Positions 26,259-35,697 of a DNA stretch of 64,000 bases are shown piece by piece. A model generated the notes under the pieces. That model made no database searches, was not told the origin of the DNA, and saw nothing but the letters and a program-made list of their open reading frames with translations. Every line of letters begins with the position of its first letter. Position 1 is the stretch's first letter. The DNA is taken from NCBI RefSeq assembly GCF_020711235.1, contig NZ_JAJFAV010000017.1:1-64000 (forward strand), written 5' to 3'. Position numbers and translations under genes: made by a program. The DNA is from Hymenobacter sp. 15J16-1T3B. GTDB taxonomy: Bacteria > Bacteroidota > Bacteroidia > Cytophagales > Hymenobacteraceae.

Positions 26259-26723
26259 CTAGGCCTGCTCCAGCGCGGCCATGTCAATCTTGTGCATCTG
26301 CATCATGGCGGCCATTTTGCGCCGGGCGCGGGCCGGATCGGGGCTGGTCAGCAGCTGGCCCATGTTGGCCGGCGTGATTTGCCAGGACACGCCAAAACGG
26401 TCCTTCAACCAGCCGCACTGGCCCGGCTCCCCGCCCCCGGCCGTGAGCTGCTCCCAGAAATAGTCGATTTCGGCTTGGTCGGCGCAGGCTACCCAGAGGG
26501 AAATGCCTTCGGTGAACCGAAAGTGCGGCCCGCCGTTCAGGGCCACGTACTTCTGCCCCGCCAGCTCAAATTCGACGGTCATGGCGCTGCCCGCGGGCAT
26601 GTGCGTGCCCTCGGTGTAGCGCGTGACGTGGTTGATTTTCGAGTCCTTGAAAACGCGCGTGTACAGTTCGGCCGCGGCTTCGGCCTGGTCATTGAAGGTT
26701 AGGAACGTGGTGATTTTCTGCAT
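26259..26723 (-). CDS. VOC-superfamily protein (PhnB-like)
   Basis: 154 aa from the ATG at 26723. N-terminal MQKITTFLTFNDQAEAAAELYTRVF then VTRYTEG is typical of the PhnB/3-demethylubiquinone-methyltransferase-like branch of the vicinal-oxygen-chelate fold, with WLKDRFGVSWQITP in the C-terminal half. Members are often annotated as glyoxalase-like; the substrate is unknown. It lies alone on the minus strand between argE and argH and has no evident role in arginine synthesis. Confidence 0.85.
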   Translation of the reverse strand: MQKITTFLTFNDQAEAAAELYTRVFKDSKINHVTRYTEGTHMPAGSAMTVEFELAGQKYVALNGGPHFRFTEGISLWVACADQAEIDYFWEQLTAGGGEPGQCGWLKDRFGVSWQITPANMGQLLTSPDPARARRKMAAMMQMHKIDMAALEQA

Positions 26724-26904
26724 GGCTGACGGGGATTGGAAACAGCTCAAAAGTAGCGGCTCCTTGCAGCCCGCCGGGAGGCGACTTGCGTCAACTTGCG
26801 GGGTGATTTGCGACACGCGCAACTGCATCATCCGCGCGCGGACGGCGGACAGCGAGTCGAGGCAGCGTTTCGGGTGTGCGGACCGCGCTTGCGGCGGCTT
26901 GCAC

Positions 26905-26912
26905 TACTTTTG
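26905..26912 (+). promoter_or_regulatory. -7 element TACTTTTG just before argH
   Basis: A perfect TAnnTTTG match ending exactly 5 nt before the ATG of argH (spacer CACCC). No clear -33 box at 19 bp. It predicts a leaderless argH mRNA. Confidence 0.5.
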
Positions 26913-26917
26913 CACCC

Positions 26918-28222
26918 ATGAAGATTTGGGACAAAGGCATTGCCGTCGATAAGAAAATCGAGCAGTTCACCGTGGGGCGCGACCGGGAGCTGGATATGTA
27001 CCTGGCGCAGTTCGACGTGCAGGCGTCGCGGGCCCAGGCCAGCATGCTGGCGCGGGTGGGCCTGATTTCGGCCGCGGAAAACGAGCAGCTGCAGCAGGGC
27101 CTGGCCGAGCTGGCCGCGCAGCTCGAAGCCGGCACGTTCACCATCGAGGACAGCTTCGAGGACGTGCACTCCAAAATCGAGTACTACCTGACCGAGCAGT
27201 TTGGCGACGCGGGCAAGAAGATTCACACGGCCCGCTCGCGCAACGACCAGGTGCTGACGGCCATTCAGCTCTTCCTGAAAGACTACACCGAGCGCGCGGC
27301 CGCCCGCATGATGCAGCTGGTGGACGTGTTGCTGCAGAAAGCCGAGCAGCACCAGGCGGATTTGATGCCCGGCTACACCCACTTCCAGGCGGCCATGCCC
27401 AGCTCCTTCGGGCTGTGGTTTTCGGCCTACGCCGAGCACCTGCTGCTGGATTTGGCCCTGTTCGAAGCCGCTCACACCGTGGCCGACCAGAACCCGCTGG
27501 GCTCCGGCGCGGGCTTTGGCTCCTCCTTCCCCATCGACCGGGCGCAGACCACCCGCGACATCGGCTTTGGCTCCCTGGCCGTGAGCAGCGTGGGCGCGCA
27601 GATGCTGCGCGGCAAAACCGAGAAAACGGTGGCCTTTGCCCTGGCCGGCGCCGCGGCCACGCTCTCGAAAATGGCCTACGACCTGGTGCTCTACAACTCC
27701 CAGGACCTGGCCTTCGTGGAGCTGCCGGCTGCCTTCACCACGGGCAGCAGCATCATGCCGCACAAGAAAAACCCGGACGTATTCGAGCTGATCCGGGCCC
27801 GCTGCAACGCCCTGCAAGGTGTGCCCAACACCATCATTTTGGCCACCAACAACCTGCCCTCGGGCTACCACCGCGACTTCCAGATTTTGAAGGAGTTGTT
27901 ATTCGAGCCGCTGACGCAGTTTCTGGACATCCTTGACATCGTGCTCTTCGCCCTGCCCGAGCTGAAGATCAAGCCTAATCTGGTGGAGCAGCCGAAGTAC
28001 GACGCCATTTTCACCGTCGAAAACATCAACCAATTGATTCAGGCCGGCGTGCCCTTCCGCGAAGCCTACAAGCAGGTTGGCCGCGCGGTGGAAGACGGCA
28101 GCTACCAGCCGCACCGCCAGTTTCAAACTACTCACTTGGGCAGCGTGCACAACCTGGGGCTAGCCGATATCCGCGCAAAAGTGGATCGGTTCAGGGCCGG
28201 CAGCCGCTTGGTGGCCCGCTAG
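26918..28222 (+). CDS. argH: Argininosuccinate lyase
   Basis: 434 aa from the ATG at 26918; the 14 codons before it contain the -7 promoter element and are rejected. Fumarase/aspartase superfamily: HTARSRNDQV, PGYTHFQAAMPSSFG and the signature GSSIMPHKKNPD, whose loop carries the catalytic Ser. It splits argininosuccinate into arginine and fumarate, the last step of the pathway. It is separated from argBE by the VOC gene and probably has its own promoter. Confidence 0.96.
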   Translation: MKIWDKGIAVDKKIEQFTVGRDRELDMYLAQFDVQASRAQASMLARVGLISAAENEQLQQGLAELAAQLEAGTFTIEDSFEDVHSKIEYYLTEQFGDAGKKIHTARSRNDQVLTAIQLFLKDYTERAAARMMQLVDVLLQKAEQHQADLMPGYTHFQAAMPSSFGLWFSAYAEHLLLDLALFEAAHTVADQNPLGSGAGFGSSFPIDRAQTTRDIGFGSLAVSSVGAQMLRGKTEKTVAFALAGAAATLSKMAYDLVLYNSQDLAFVELPAAFTTGSSIMPHKKNPDVFELIRARCNALQGVPNTIILATNNLPSGYHRDFQILKELLFEPLTQFLDILDIVLFALPELKIKPNLVEQPKYDAIFTVENINQLIQAGVPFREAYKQVGRAVEDGSYQPHRQFQTTHLGSVHNLGLADIRAKVDRFRAGSRLVAR

Positions 28223-28257
28223 AGTTCAGGCTGTGTCCGAGCCTTAAAATTGCGTTA

Positions 28258-28285
28258 GCCCCGGCCCTAAGGCCGGGGCTTTTTT
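28258..28285 (+). terminator. Rho-independent terminator of argH
   Basis: GCCCCGGCC - CTAA - GGCCGGGGC followed by T6, 36 nt after the argH stop. Textbook layout. Confidence 0.92.
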
Positions 28286-28826
28286 GTGGTGTAGGAATCC
28301 TCTTATCAGAGTCAATAAGGGCCATCCAGCACTGCGACGGTATTTTTTCATCAAAAAACCGCGCAACTTTTAATTTTTTTTCAGCTTAAAATTCACTTAT
28401 AGCCAAGTGCTTATATCAGTTGATTTGACATGGTGAGTGTGCACTCACGAAAAAAAGTAAGCTAACACTTACTTGGATATGCAAACCTTTGCGTAATATT
28501 GCTCTCGCTAACGGGCAATGACTCCCACTAGTTGCTAGTTAGCTTACTACCACGTTCTGTTCTACCGGCTGTTGTCCCACCCCAGCCGGAAACCTTTCGA
28601 GAATCGGCCCCAAGCCGACCTATCGAACCCCAAGGCCGGCCGATTCGGAAACCCCGAGTCGGCCGGCCGTTTTTTCGGCCGGTACCGACCACGTGCGGGC
28701 GCTACCTCGGGCAGCGCAAAAAAATAAAGCAACTATGCGCATATAGGGCGAACTTGCAGCGTTTTGGCCATATTTGGCCGCTAATAACCCAGCGCGTCGG
28801 TTTTTTCGGCCGAACCACCAGCCTCC
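28286..28826. promoter_or_regulatory. A+T-rich gap with candidate TetR operators
   Basis: About 540 bp before the TetR gene, notably richer in A+T than its surroundings up to about 28560. It holds two strong palindromes, GTGAGTG-TG-CACTCAC (28433-28448) and AAGTAAG-CTAACA-CTTACTT (28455-28474), then GCAAA-CC-TTTGC (28481-28492). The first two have the size and symmetry of TetR-family operators. I see no supported coding sequence here. Confidence 0.5.
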
Positions 28827-29363
28827 ATGTCTACAGTCAACCGCAAACAGCACATCGCTCAGGTAGCCTTGCAGCTCTTTGGGGAGAAAGGCTTCGAAAA
28901 CGCCTCTACGCAGCAGATTGCCAAAGCCGCCGGCGTTTCCGAAGCCCTTATTTTCAAACACTTCGGGTCCAAAGACCAGCTGCTCGACTTCGTTATTCGG
29001 AGCGGGTACAAGCGCATCATCGAGGAAAACCGCGGCTGGCTCTCCGAGCAGGACCCGCTCACGTTTATCCACGCCGTCATCGATTTGCCGGTGAAGCTGG
29101 TGCAAACCGAGCCCCACTTTTGGAAGCTGCAGTACCGCTTGGCCAACGTGGAATCGGCGCGGCAGCAGCACGAGCGGTTTATGCAGCCGGTGCCAGCCCT
29201 GCTGGAAAAGGCCTTCAAGGCCCTGGGCTACGAAGAGCCCGAAAAGGAAGCCAGCCTGCTGCTGCTGCTGGTGGAGGCGCTCTGGAAAATCGAGGCCAAC
29301 AAAACCGACGAGCACGTGCGCGACATGCTCGACTTCATCAAGCGCAAGTACCAGCCGCAGTAA
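28827..29363 (+). CDS. TetR/AcrR-family transcriptional regulator
   Basis: 178 aa. The N-terminal HTH of the TetR type spans about 5-50: HIAQVALQLFGEKGFENAST, then QQIAKAAGVSEALIFKHFGSKDQLL. The C-terminal ligand-binding part is helical and unassigned. Such proteins repress efflux, lipid or detoxification genes until a small ligand binds. No obvious target operon is adjacent: the flanking gene is a convergent antiporter. It probably autoregulates through the palindromes about 350-390 nt upstream, which is inference. Confidence 0.9.
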   Translation: MSTVNRKQHIAQVALQLFGEKGFENASTQQIAKAAGVSEALIFKHFGSKDQLLDFVIRSGYKRIIEENRGWLSEQDPLTFIHAVIDLPVKLVQTEPHFWKLQYRLANVESARQQHERFMQPVPALLEKAFKALGYEEPEKEASLLLLLVEALWKIEANKTDEHVRDMLDFIKRKYQPQ

Positions 29364-29393
29364 GCGCCGCTGCTGCCGCCGGGCCTGCTCCAC

Positions 29394-29431
29394 AACGCCC
29401 CGCTGCTCCGTTTCGGGCGCAGCGGGGCGTT
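29394..29431. terminator. Bidirectional terminator
   Basis: AACGCCCCGCTGC (29394-29406) pairs with GCAGCGGGGCGTT (29419-29431), loop TCCGTTTCGGGC. It lies between the convergent TetR and antiporter genes. Confidence 0.8.
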
Positions 29432-29453
29432 TCGTCGTTTGCCGGCTTCCCGG

Positions 29454-30650
29454 TCAATACTCCCCGATTTGCGGCTGCTCCTTGCTAGGGAGCTGCAGGC
29501 CAATGAGCATGAGCACGCCCGTCAGCAGAATTACCACGAAGAGGATGTTTTCGCTGACCTCGCCGATGAGGTGCTTTGGCGGGATGCTGTAAAACAACAG
29601 AATGGTAATCAACCCTTTCGGCGCGATAAACACCTCCGGAACCAGGCTGGTGCGGGCCACGTAGCGCAGGTACACGTAGCGGATGCCGGTGAGCACAACC
29701 ACGATGAGCGCGCCCTGCAGCAGCAGGCGCGCATCGAGAATGCCGCCGAGCGAAATGGAGAAGCCGAAGAGCAGGAAGAAGAACGTGCGGATCAGAAAGG
29801 CCGACTCCGCAGTGATGCTTTGCAGCTGGTGCAGCTCGTCCTGCAGGCGCTCCAGCTGAAACCAGCGCCGCAACGGGCCGCGCAAAAACTGGTCGGCGTT
29901 CTTGACAACCAAGCCGAACACCAGTACCACCAGCAACGAGGAGAGGTGCAGTTTCTTGGCCAGCGAGTAAATCAGAATCAGGAAGGCCAGCACCAGGAAA
30001 AACTTGACGTGCAGGCGGATGCGGTCGAGCAGAAAGGCCAGCACGGCCGTGGCCAGGGCCGACACGACGAGAATGGCCAGCAGGTCGCGGGTAAAGGTGA
30101 GGGCCGAGATGCCGCGGGCAAAGTTGTCCTGGGCCACGAAGTTGAAGAGCATGATGCCCAGGATGTCGGAAAAGGTGCTTTCGTACACGATGAACTCTTG
30201 CTTCTCGCCGCCCAGGCCCGCCACGCTCGGAATGGCAACCGCCGAGCTGATGACGGCCAGCGGCACGGCGTTGAGCAGGCAGCTCTGAAACGGCACCGCG
30301 GGCCCCAGGTACCACTGCAGCAGCCCGCCGATGGCCAAGGCTTGGCCCAGCAGCATCAGGGCGGCGGCGGCGAAGGCGCGGCGCACCAGCGGGCCTTTGT
30401 CGCGGCTGATTTTCAGGTTCAAAGACTCTTCCAGCACAATCATGATCAGGCCGACAATGCCGAGCAGCTCCAGCGTAACGCGCGGCAGCACAACGGCCGT
30501 GCCCATGTAGTCGACGGCCTGCTTGATGGCAATGCCGGTGAGCAGCAGCATGAGCACCGAGGGCACTTTGGTAGCCCGGGCGACGATGTCGAAGAGGTAC
30601 GAAAGGATGACGGCAATGCTGAGGTAAATCAGGATGGAGTAGGGTCCCAT
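29454..30650 (-). CDS. Cation:proton antiporter (NhaP/KefB-like)
   Basis: 398 aa with about 12 hydrophobic segments across the length, for example ILIYLSIAVILSYLF, LLGIVGLIMIVLEESL, AILVVSALATAVLAFLL and ILFVVILLTGVLMLIGLQL. The layout and short hydrophilic tail fit the monovalent cation:proton antiporter families CPA1/CPA2. It probably exchanges Na+ or K+ for H+ at the inner membrane. A TATGTTG element ends exactly 5 nt before the ATG (30662-30656), suggesting a leaderless mRNA. Confidence 0.85.
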   Translation of the reverse strand: MGPYSILIYLSIAVILSYLFDIVARATKVPSVLMLLLTGIAIKQAVDYMGTAVVLPRVTLELLGIVGLIMIVLEESLNLKISRDKGPLVRRAFAAAALMLLGQALAIGGLLQWYLGPAVPFQSCLLNAVPLAVISSAVAIPSVAGLGGEKQEFIVYESTFSDILGIMLFNFVAQDNFARGISALTFTRDLLAILVVSALATAVLAFLLDRIRLHVKFFLVLAFLILIYSLAKKLHLSSLLVVLVFGLVVKNADQFLRGPLRRWFQLERLQDELHQLQSITAESAFLIRTFFFLLFGFSISLGGILDARLLLQGALIVVVLTGIRYVYLRYVARTSLVPEVFIAPKGLITILLFYSIPPKHLIGEVSENILFVVILLTGVLMLIGLQLPSKEQPQIGEY

Positions 30651-30708
30651 GCGGGCAACATACGTAACGCAACCGGAACGCGGCGGGCGCGGCCCGGCGC
30701 AGCGTGCG

Positions 30709-30716
30709 TATTTTTG
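30709..30716 (+). promoter_or_regulatory. -7 element TATTTTTG
   Basis: A perfect TAnnTTTG match 48 nt upstream of the flavoprotein ATG. It would give a leader of about 45 nt. Confidence 0.4.
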
Positions 30717-30764
30717 CCGCCCAGCCGGGGCAGTTGCCCACCGCGGCGGGCCGTCTTACCCCAC

Positions 30765-31991
30765 ATGCATCACCCTAACGTAGCCATCATAGGCGGCGGG
30801 CCCGCGGGCCTGCTGGCGGCCCAGCACCTGGCCGAAGCCGGCGTGCCGGGCGTGGCCGTGTACGAGGCCCAGGCCACTGCCGGGCGCAAGTTTCTGGTGG
30901 CGGGGCACGGCGGCTTCAACCTGACCAACGGCGAGCCGGTGGCCGCTTTCGGCCCGCGCTACGGCGCCCGGCAAACTGATTTCGAGCAGTTTCTGACCGG
31001 TTTCGGCCCTGCGGAGCTGCGCCGCTGGGCCGCGGAGCTTGGCATTGAAACCTATGTAGGCAGCAGCGGGCGCGTGTTTCCTACCGAGGCGCACAAGCCG
31101 GCTCAGCTGCTGCGGGCGTGGCTGCAGCGGCTGGCCGCGCTGGGCGTGGCCGTGCACACCCGGCAGCGCTGGCTGGGCTTCTGCGGCCCCGGCGGCCTGC
31201 GCTTGCGCGACGAACGCAGCGGCGCGGAGTACGAAGTGCGGCCCCGGGCGACGCTGCTGGCCCTGGGCGGCGCGAGCTGGGCCAAAACGGGTTCCGACGG
31301 CCGCTGGGCCGCCGTGCTCACGCAGGAAGCCGGCGTACCGGTAGCGGCGTTCGAACCCAGCAACTGCGGCGCGGAAGTCGCCTGGTCGGCCTATTTCCGG
31401 GAGAAAGTGGGGCGGGCGCCGCTCAAGAACGTGGCCCTGCGCTGCGGCGCTGCGGAGGTGCGCGGCGAAATCATGCTAACGGACTACGGACTGGAAGGCA
31501 CGCCGGTGTACGCCCTCACCCCGGCCCTGCGCGCCGCGCTGCAACCCGGCACTGGGGCCCCGCTCCTGCTCAACCTCAAGCCCGATCTGGCGCCCGCCGA
31601 CGTGCTGCGGCGCCTGCAGCAGCCCCGTCGCGGCCGCTCCTTGCCCGAGCACCTGCGGCAGACGCTGCGCCTGGGTCCGCCGGTGCCCACGTTGCTGCGC
31701 GAACTGGTGCCCGCGGCGGCCCTGGCCGAGCCGGCGCAGCTGGCCGCTCTGCTGCAAGCCTTGCCGCTGCCGGTCACGGGGTTGCGGCCGCTCGACGAGG
31801 CCATTAGCACCGCCGGCGGCGTGCCGTTTGCGGAGGTGGATGCGCACCTGATGCTGCGGCGCCGGCCGGGCACTTTCGTGGCGGGCGAAATGCTGGATTG
31901 GGAAGCGCCCACGGGCGGCTACCTGTTGCAGGGCTGTTTCAGCACGGGCGCGTGGGCGGCGCGGGGTATTCGGGAATGGCTGCAAGGCTAG
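30765..31991 (+). CDS. HI0933/TIGR03862-type FAD-dependent oxidoreductase
   Basis: 408 aa from the ATG at 30765; the frame is open for 440 codons upstream, but that part is antisense to the antiporter gene. Dinucleotide-binding motif AIIGGGPAGLLAAQHLAEAG at the N-terminus, then GRKFLVAGHGGFNLTNGE, a mark of the HI0933/YhiN family, and the C-terminal FAD segment GEMLDWEAPTGGYLLQGCF. Members are predicted flavoproteins of uncertain reaction. A monocistronic unit is likely. Confidence 0.9.
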   Translation: MHHPNVAIIGGGPAGLLAAQHLAEAGVPGVAVYEAQATAGRKFLVAGHGGFNLTNGEPVAAFGPRYGARQTDFEQFLTGFGPAELRRWAAELGIETYVGSSGRVFPTEAHKPAQLLRAWLQRLAALGVAVHTRQRWLGFCGPGGLRLRDERSGAEYEVRPRATLLALGGASWAKTGSDGRWAAVLTQEAGVPVAAFEPSNCGAEVAWSAYFREKVGRAPLKNVALRCGAAEVRGEIMLTDYGLEGTPVYALTPALRAALQPGTGAPLLLNLKPDLAPADVLRRLQQPRRGRSLPEHLRQTLRLGPPVPTLLRELVPAAALAEPAQLAALLQALPLPVTGLRPLDEAISTAGGVPFAEVDAHLMLRRRPGTFVAGEMLDWEAPTGGYLLQGCFSTGAWAARGIREWLQG

Positions 31992-32021
31992 ACGGCTGGC
32001 CCAGCGGCGGGCCGGATGCCG

Positions 32022-32276
32022 CTATTCGTAGGGCTCTACCTCGTGCGCCTCGGCTTCGGCCAGGATGCGGCGGGCTTCCTGCAGCAGGCGGTAGCCGGGG
32101 TTACGCTGTTCGCGCCACAACAGGGCCAGCAGCACCACGAACGAGAGGCCGGGCAGTAGCATCCCCAGGGCAAACCACAGCCAGAAGCGCCGTTCGTAGC
32201 TGTACGCGCAGTAGCCGGTGACCAGCGGCAGCCACAGCAACGCACAAATACCCCCGAACAGTAAATCAACTAGCAT
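32022..32276 (-). CDS. Small two-helix membrane protein
   Basis: 84 aa. Two hydrophobic helices (about 3-21 and 31-53, the second being FWLWFALGMLLPGLSFVVLL) and a charged C-terminal tail QEARRILAEAEAHEVEPYE. Aromatic residues flank the helices as in real membrane proteins. It is convergent with the flavoprotein gene. Family and function unknown. Confidence 0.6.
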   Translation of the reverse strand: MLVDLLFGGICALLWLPLVTGYCAYSYERRFWLWFALGMLLPGLSFVVLLALLWREQRNPGYRLLQEARRILAEAEAHEVEPYE

Positions 32277-32463
32277 AGCACCCAGAAGAGCTTCAGCTCC
32301 TTAGCCCAAGATACAACGGCCGGCGCCCCGGCGCAAGCCCGGCCGTGGCCCGCCGCGTTTCTCAACCCCGCCACCGGGAAAAAGTTCGGCCCGGCAGCCG
32401 ATAACGCCGGCCCCGGCGCACCTTCCGCGGCGGCTTTGCCGTATGGAATGCCCGACAACCGGC

Positions 32464-32492
32464 GGCCCGCCCTAGGCCGGCGGGCCTCTTTT
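32464..32492 (+). promoter_or_regulatory. Terminator-like hairpin directly before the DAC-domain gene
   Basis: GGCCCGCC (32464-32471), a 7-nt loop, GGCGGGCC (32479-32486), then TCTTTT. It ends 8 nt before the ATG at 32500. The T-run also forms CTCTTTTG, a partial -7 element. It could be a terminator for upstream read-through or an attenuator or ribosome-access switch. Confidence 0.5.
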
Positions 32493-32499
32493 GCGCCGC

Positions 32500-33951
32500 A
32501 TGTGGGATTACCAAAGTTTGTTCCGGGTCTCGGCCCAACTCTTCGCCGAGGGTGTTTTCAATCTGCTCGACCGCAACCTGCGGCCTGAAGTGCTGCTGGT
32601 GGGCCTTGCCGCTGCGCGCGAAGCCGATGCCCCCGGGGCCGTGCGCGTGGAGCCGCCCACCCACCGCTACCGACCCGAAACCTTTGCCCACGTGAAGGAC
32701 CGCGCCGCCGCCCTCGAACTGGACGGCGCCCGGGAACTAGTGTACCACCTGCAGCACGACGACCAGGACCGCTTCGAGAAGCTGCGCTGGTACAGCATGC
32801 TGCGGCAGGCCATAGAGCTGGAGCTGGCCCCGTTGGCCGCCGAGGAGGGCAAGCGCGCCTTCTGCGCCCTGCCGGTACTCATCAACGGCTACCTCATCAT
32901 GACGGTGCTGCAGCTCTCGACGGAGGCGCTCAAGAGCTACTACCGCTTGCCCGGCGAAGTCACCCACGAGTCCCGGGCGCAGTCCTTGCTGCACGCGGTG
33001 GTGCGCGAGTTTTTGCTGGAGTGCAGCAAGGCCCTGCGCGGCTCCGACCTCGACCAGGAGGAGGACCGGCCCATTCTCGACCGCGACTACAACGAGCTGC
33101 TGCGCTCGGCGGCCCGGCGCTTCATGCAGGGCCCGGCCGGCGGCAACCACGGTCTCTACGACGCCTGCAACGGCGTGGCCGGCCTGCGCCACGAGGGCTC
33201 CGAAGTGCACGGCACCATGCTCATTGCCCGCCGCAACCACCCGGCCGTGGTGCCGGTGCTCACGCTGGAGGCGCCGGTGCCGCTGCGGGACCACCGCTCC
33301 ATCCGCAAGCTACTGGAGATGAGCGAGGACCGCACCTCGCTGGTTTCCGACGCGGCCCACGTATTCGGCCTGGGCTACCTCACCGAGCCTACCGACCCAC
33401 TCTACGAGCCGCTGTTCACGGTGCGCTTTACCACGCACCACAACTGGGAGCTGAGCTACGCTGACCACGTGATGATGCGCGTGGTATCGGGCACGCCGCG
33501 GCTGCCGAAGGGACGCATCAACGAGCAGGCGTTTGCCGACACGGTGCGCCACCTCTGGCCGGACTTGCACGACGCGGCTGTGGCCAACCTCTGGGAGCTG
33601 ACCATGCAGGCCACCAACCAGACCCACGGCACCATTCTGGTGGTATCGGACAACGCCGGGCTGGAGGCCCAGCGCCTGACGCGGCAGAGCTTCCGGGTGG
33701 CGCCGCGCTACATGACGCCCTCGGTGCTGCGCTTGGTCACCAACATCGACGGGGCCGTGCTCATCGACCCGCAGGGCACCTGCTTCGCCATCGGCGCCAT
33801 CCTCGACGGGCTGGCCACCGAAAAGGGCGACTCCTCGCGCGGCTCCCGCTACAACTCGGCCGTGCGCTACGTCGAGTCGGCCCGCTACGCCACCTTGGCG
33901 GTGGTGGTGAGCGAAGACGGCTGGATTGATTTGCTGCCGTCGAAAAAGTAA
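32500..33951 (+). CDS. DisA_N/diadenylate-cyclase-domain protein
   Basis: 483 aa from the ATG at 32500. The C-terminal 120 residues match the DAC fold: HGTILVVSDNAGLEAQRL, then NIDGAVLID (DGA at 417-419), GTCFAIGAILDG, RGSRYNSAVRYVES (GSRYNSA at about 448-454) and VVVSEDGWIDLLP. The order equals the DGA, GTRHR and SE motifs of c-di-AMP synthases, with GSRYN in place of GTRHR. The N-terminal about 360 residues are a separate, unrecognised sensor-like region. It could make a cyclic dinucleotide from ATP or another NTP, but activity is not proven by sequence. No partner gene is coupled. Confidence 0.7.
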   Translation: MWDYQSLFRVSAQLFAEGVFNLLDRNLRPEVLLVGLAAAREADAPGAVRVEPPTHRYRPETFAHVKDRAAALELDGARELVYHLQHDDQDRFEKLRWYSMLRQAIELELAPLAAEEGKRAFCALPVLINGYLIMTVLQLSTEALKSYYRLPGEVTHESRAQSLLHAVVREFLLECSKALRGSDLDQEEDRPILDRDYNELLRSAARRFMQGPAGGNHGLYDACNGVAGLRHEGSEVHGTMLIARRNHPAVVPVLTLEAPVPLRDHRSIRKLLEMSEDRTSLVSDAAHVFGLGYLTEPTDPLYEPLFTVRFTTHHNWELSYADHVMMRVVSGTPRLPKGRINEQAFADTVRHLWPDLHDAAVANLWELTMQATNQTHGTILVVSDNAGLEAQRLTRQSFRVAPRYMTPSVLRLVTNIDGAVLIDPQGTCFAIGAILDGLATEKGDSSRGSRYNSAVRYVESARYATLAVVVSEDGWIDLLPSKK

Positions 33952-33971
33952 GCCTGCGTCACGAAGCAAGA

Positions 33972-34008
33972 AAAGGGCCGGCAACCCGCTTGGGGTTGCC
34001 GGCCCTTT
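33972..34008. terminator. Bidirectional terminator, 16-bp perfect stem
   Basis: AAAGGGCCGGCAACCC (33972-33987), loop GCTTG, perfect complement to 34008 ending in TTT. It separates the DAC-domain gene from the convergent small gene. Confidence 0.88.
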
Positions 34009-34060
34009 CGGAACCGTGCGGGCGGGCCGGCGCAACGGGTGGTTGCGCCGGGCGCCGGGG

Positions 34061-34423
34061 TTATTTCTGCTGTGCGGTGGGCTCGGCCAGCAATTCGCCC
34101 ACGTCCACGCTGTCGCCGGCGTCGCCTACTTCGGTGGTTACGCGGGTGACGGCGAAGGCGTTGACGCCCGTTTGGATGACGGCAAACTGGCTGTAGGACG
34201 TACCCGAGGAGGTGTACGGAACCGCCTCAAACGACTGGCCGCCAACGACGACCGTCGCCGTGATTTTTGTTACCAGGCACACACCGCGGCCGCCGGCTTG
34301 CCAGGGCTGCCCGTTAAACGGAATCGAGTAGTTGTCGTCGCTGCAGAAAAACGAGGGGTAGGTGACCGTGCCGGAAACGGAGCCGGGCGTGGAATTAACG
34401 ATGTGAACGGGGGGGTAGGCCAT
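34061..34423 (-). CDS. Hypothetical 120-aa protein
   Basis: 120 aa, no signal peptide or membrane segment. It starts MAYPPVHIVNSTPGSVSGTV and has a distinct FFCSDDNYSIPF segment, a VCLVTKITATVVVGG strand pair and SSGTSYSQFAVI. It looks like a small all-beta domain with two Cys. The even distribution of strand-like segments and the shared terminator with the neighbouring gene argue that it is real. I do not recognise the family. Confidence 0.6.
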   Translation of the reverse strand: MAYPPVHIVNSTPGSVSGTVTYPSFFCSDDNYSIPFNGQPWQAGGRGVCLVTKITATVVVGGQSFEAVPYTSSGTSYSQFAVIQTGVNAFAVTRVTTEVGDAGDSVDVGELLAEPTAQQK

Positions 34424-34560
34424 GGATTGGAGTGGAATGATGACGGCGGGAAACCCATTTTCCGGCCGTCACAAACCTCATCAGCCCCGGCGCCCCGAAC
34501 GCGGGCAGAAATACCCGATTTCGTCTCCGCGTACAAATACGCGCCCGCCCTAAGCCGCCC

Positions 34561-35643
<1,083 letters not shown>

Positions 35644-35697
35644 TCACCCCGACCCGGCAGTTTGCGTAGAATTCCCAACCTCCTACTCCGACTCCCC

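Noticed and set aside
28286-28826. Considered a small gene upstream of TetR
   Set aside because: The ATG-started frames in the A+T-rich part end within a dozen codons, and the longer frame from 28532 is an out-of-frame shadow of the TetR gene.
29439-30764. A 442-codon upstream extension of the flavoprotein
   Set aside because: It is the antisense shadow of the antiporter gene; the FAD-binding motif begins at the ATG at 30765.
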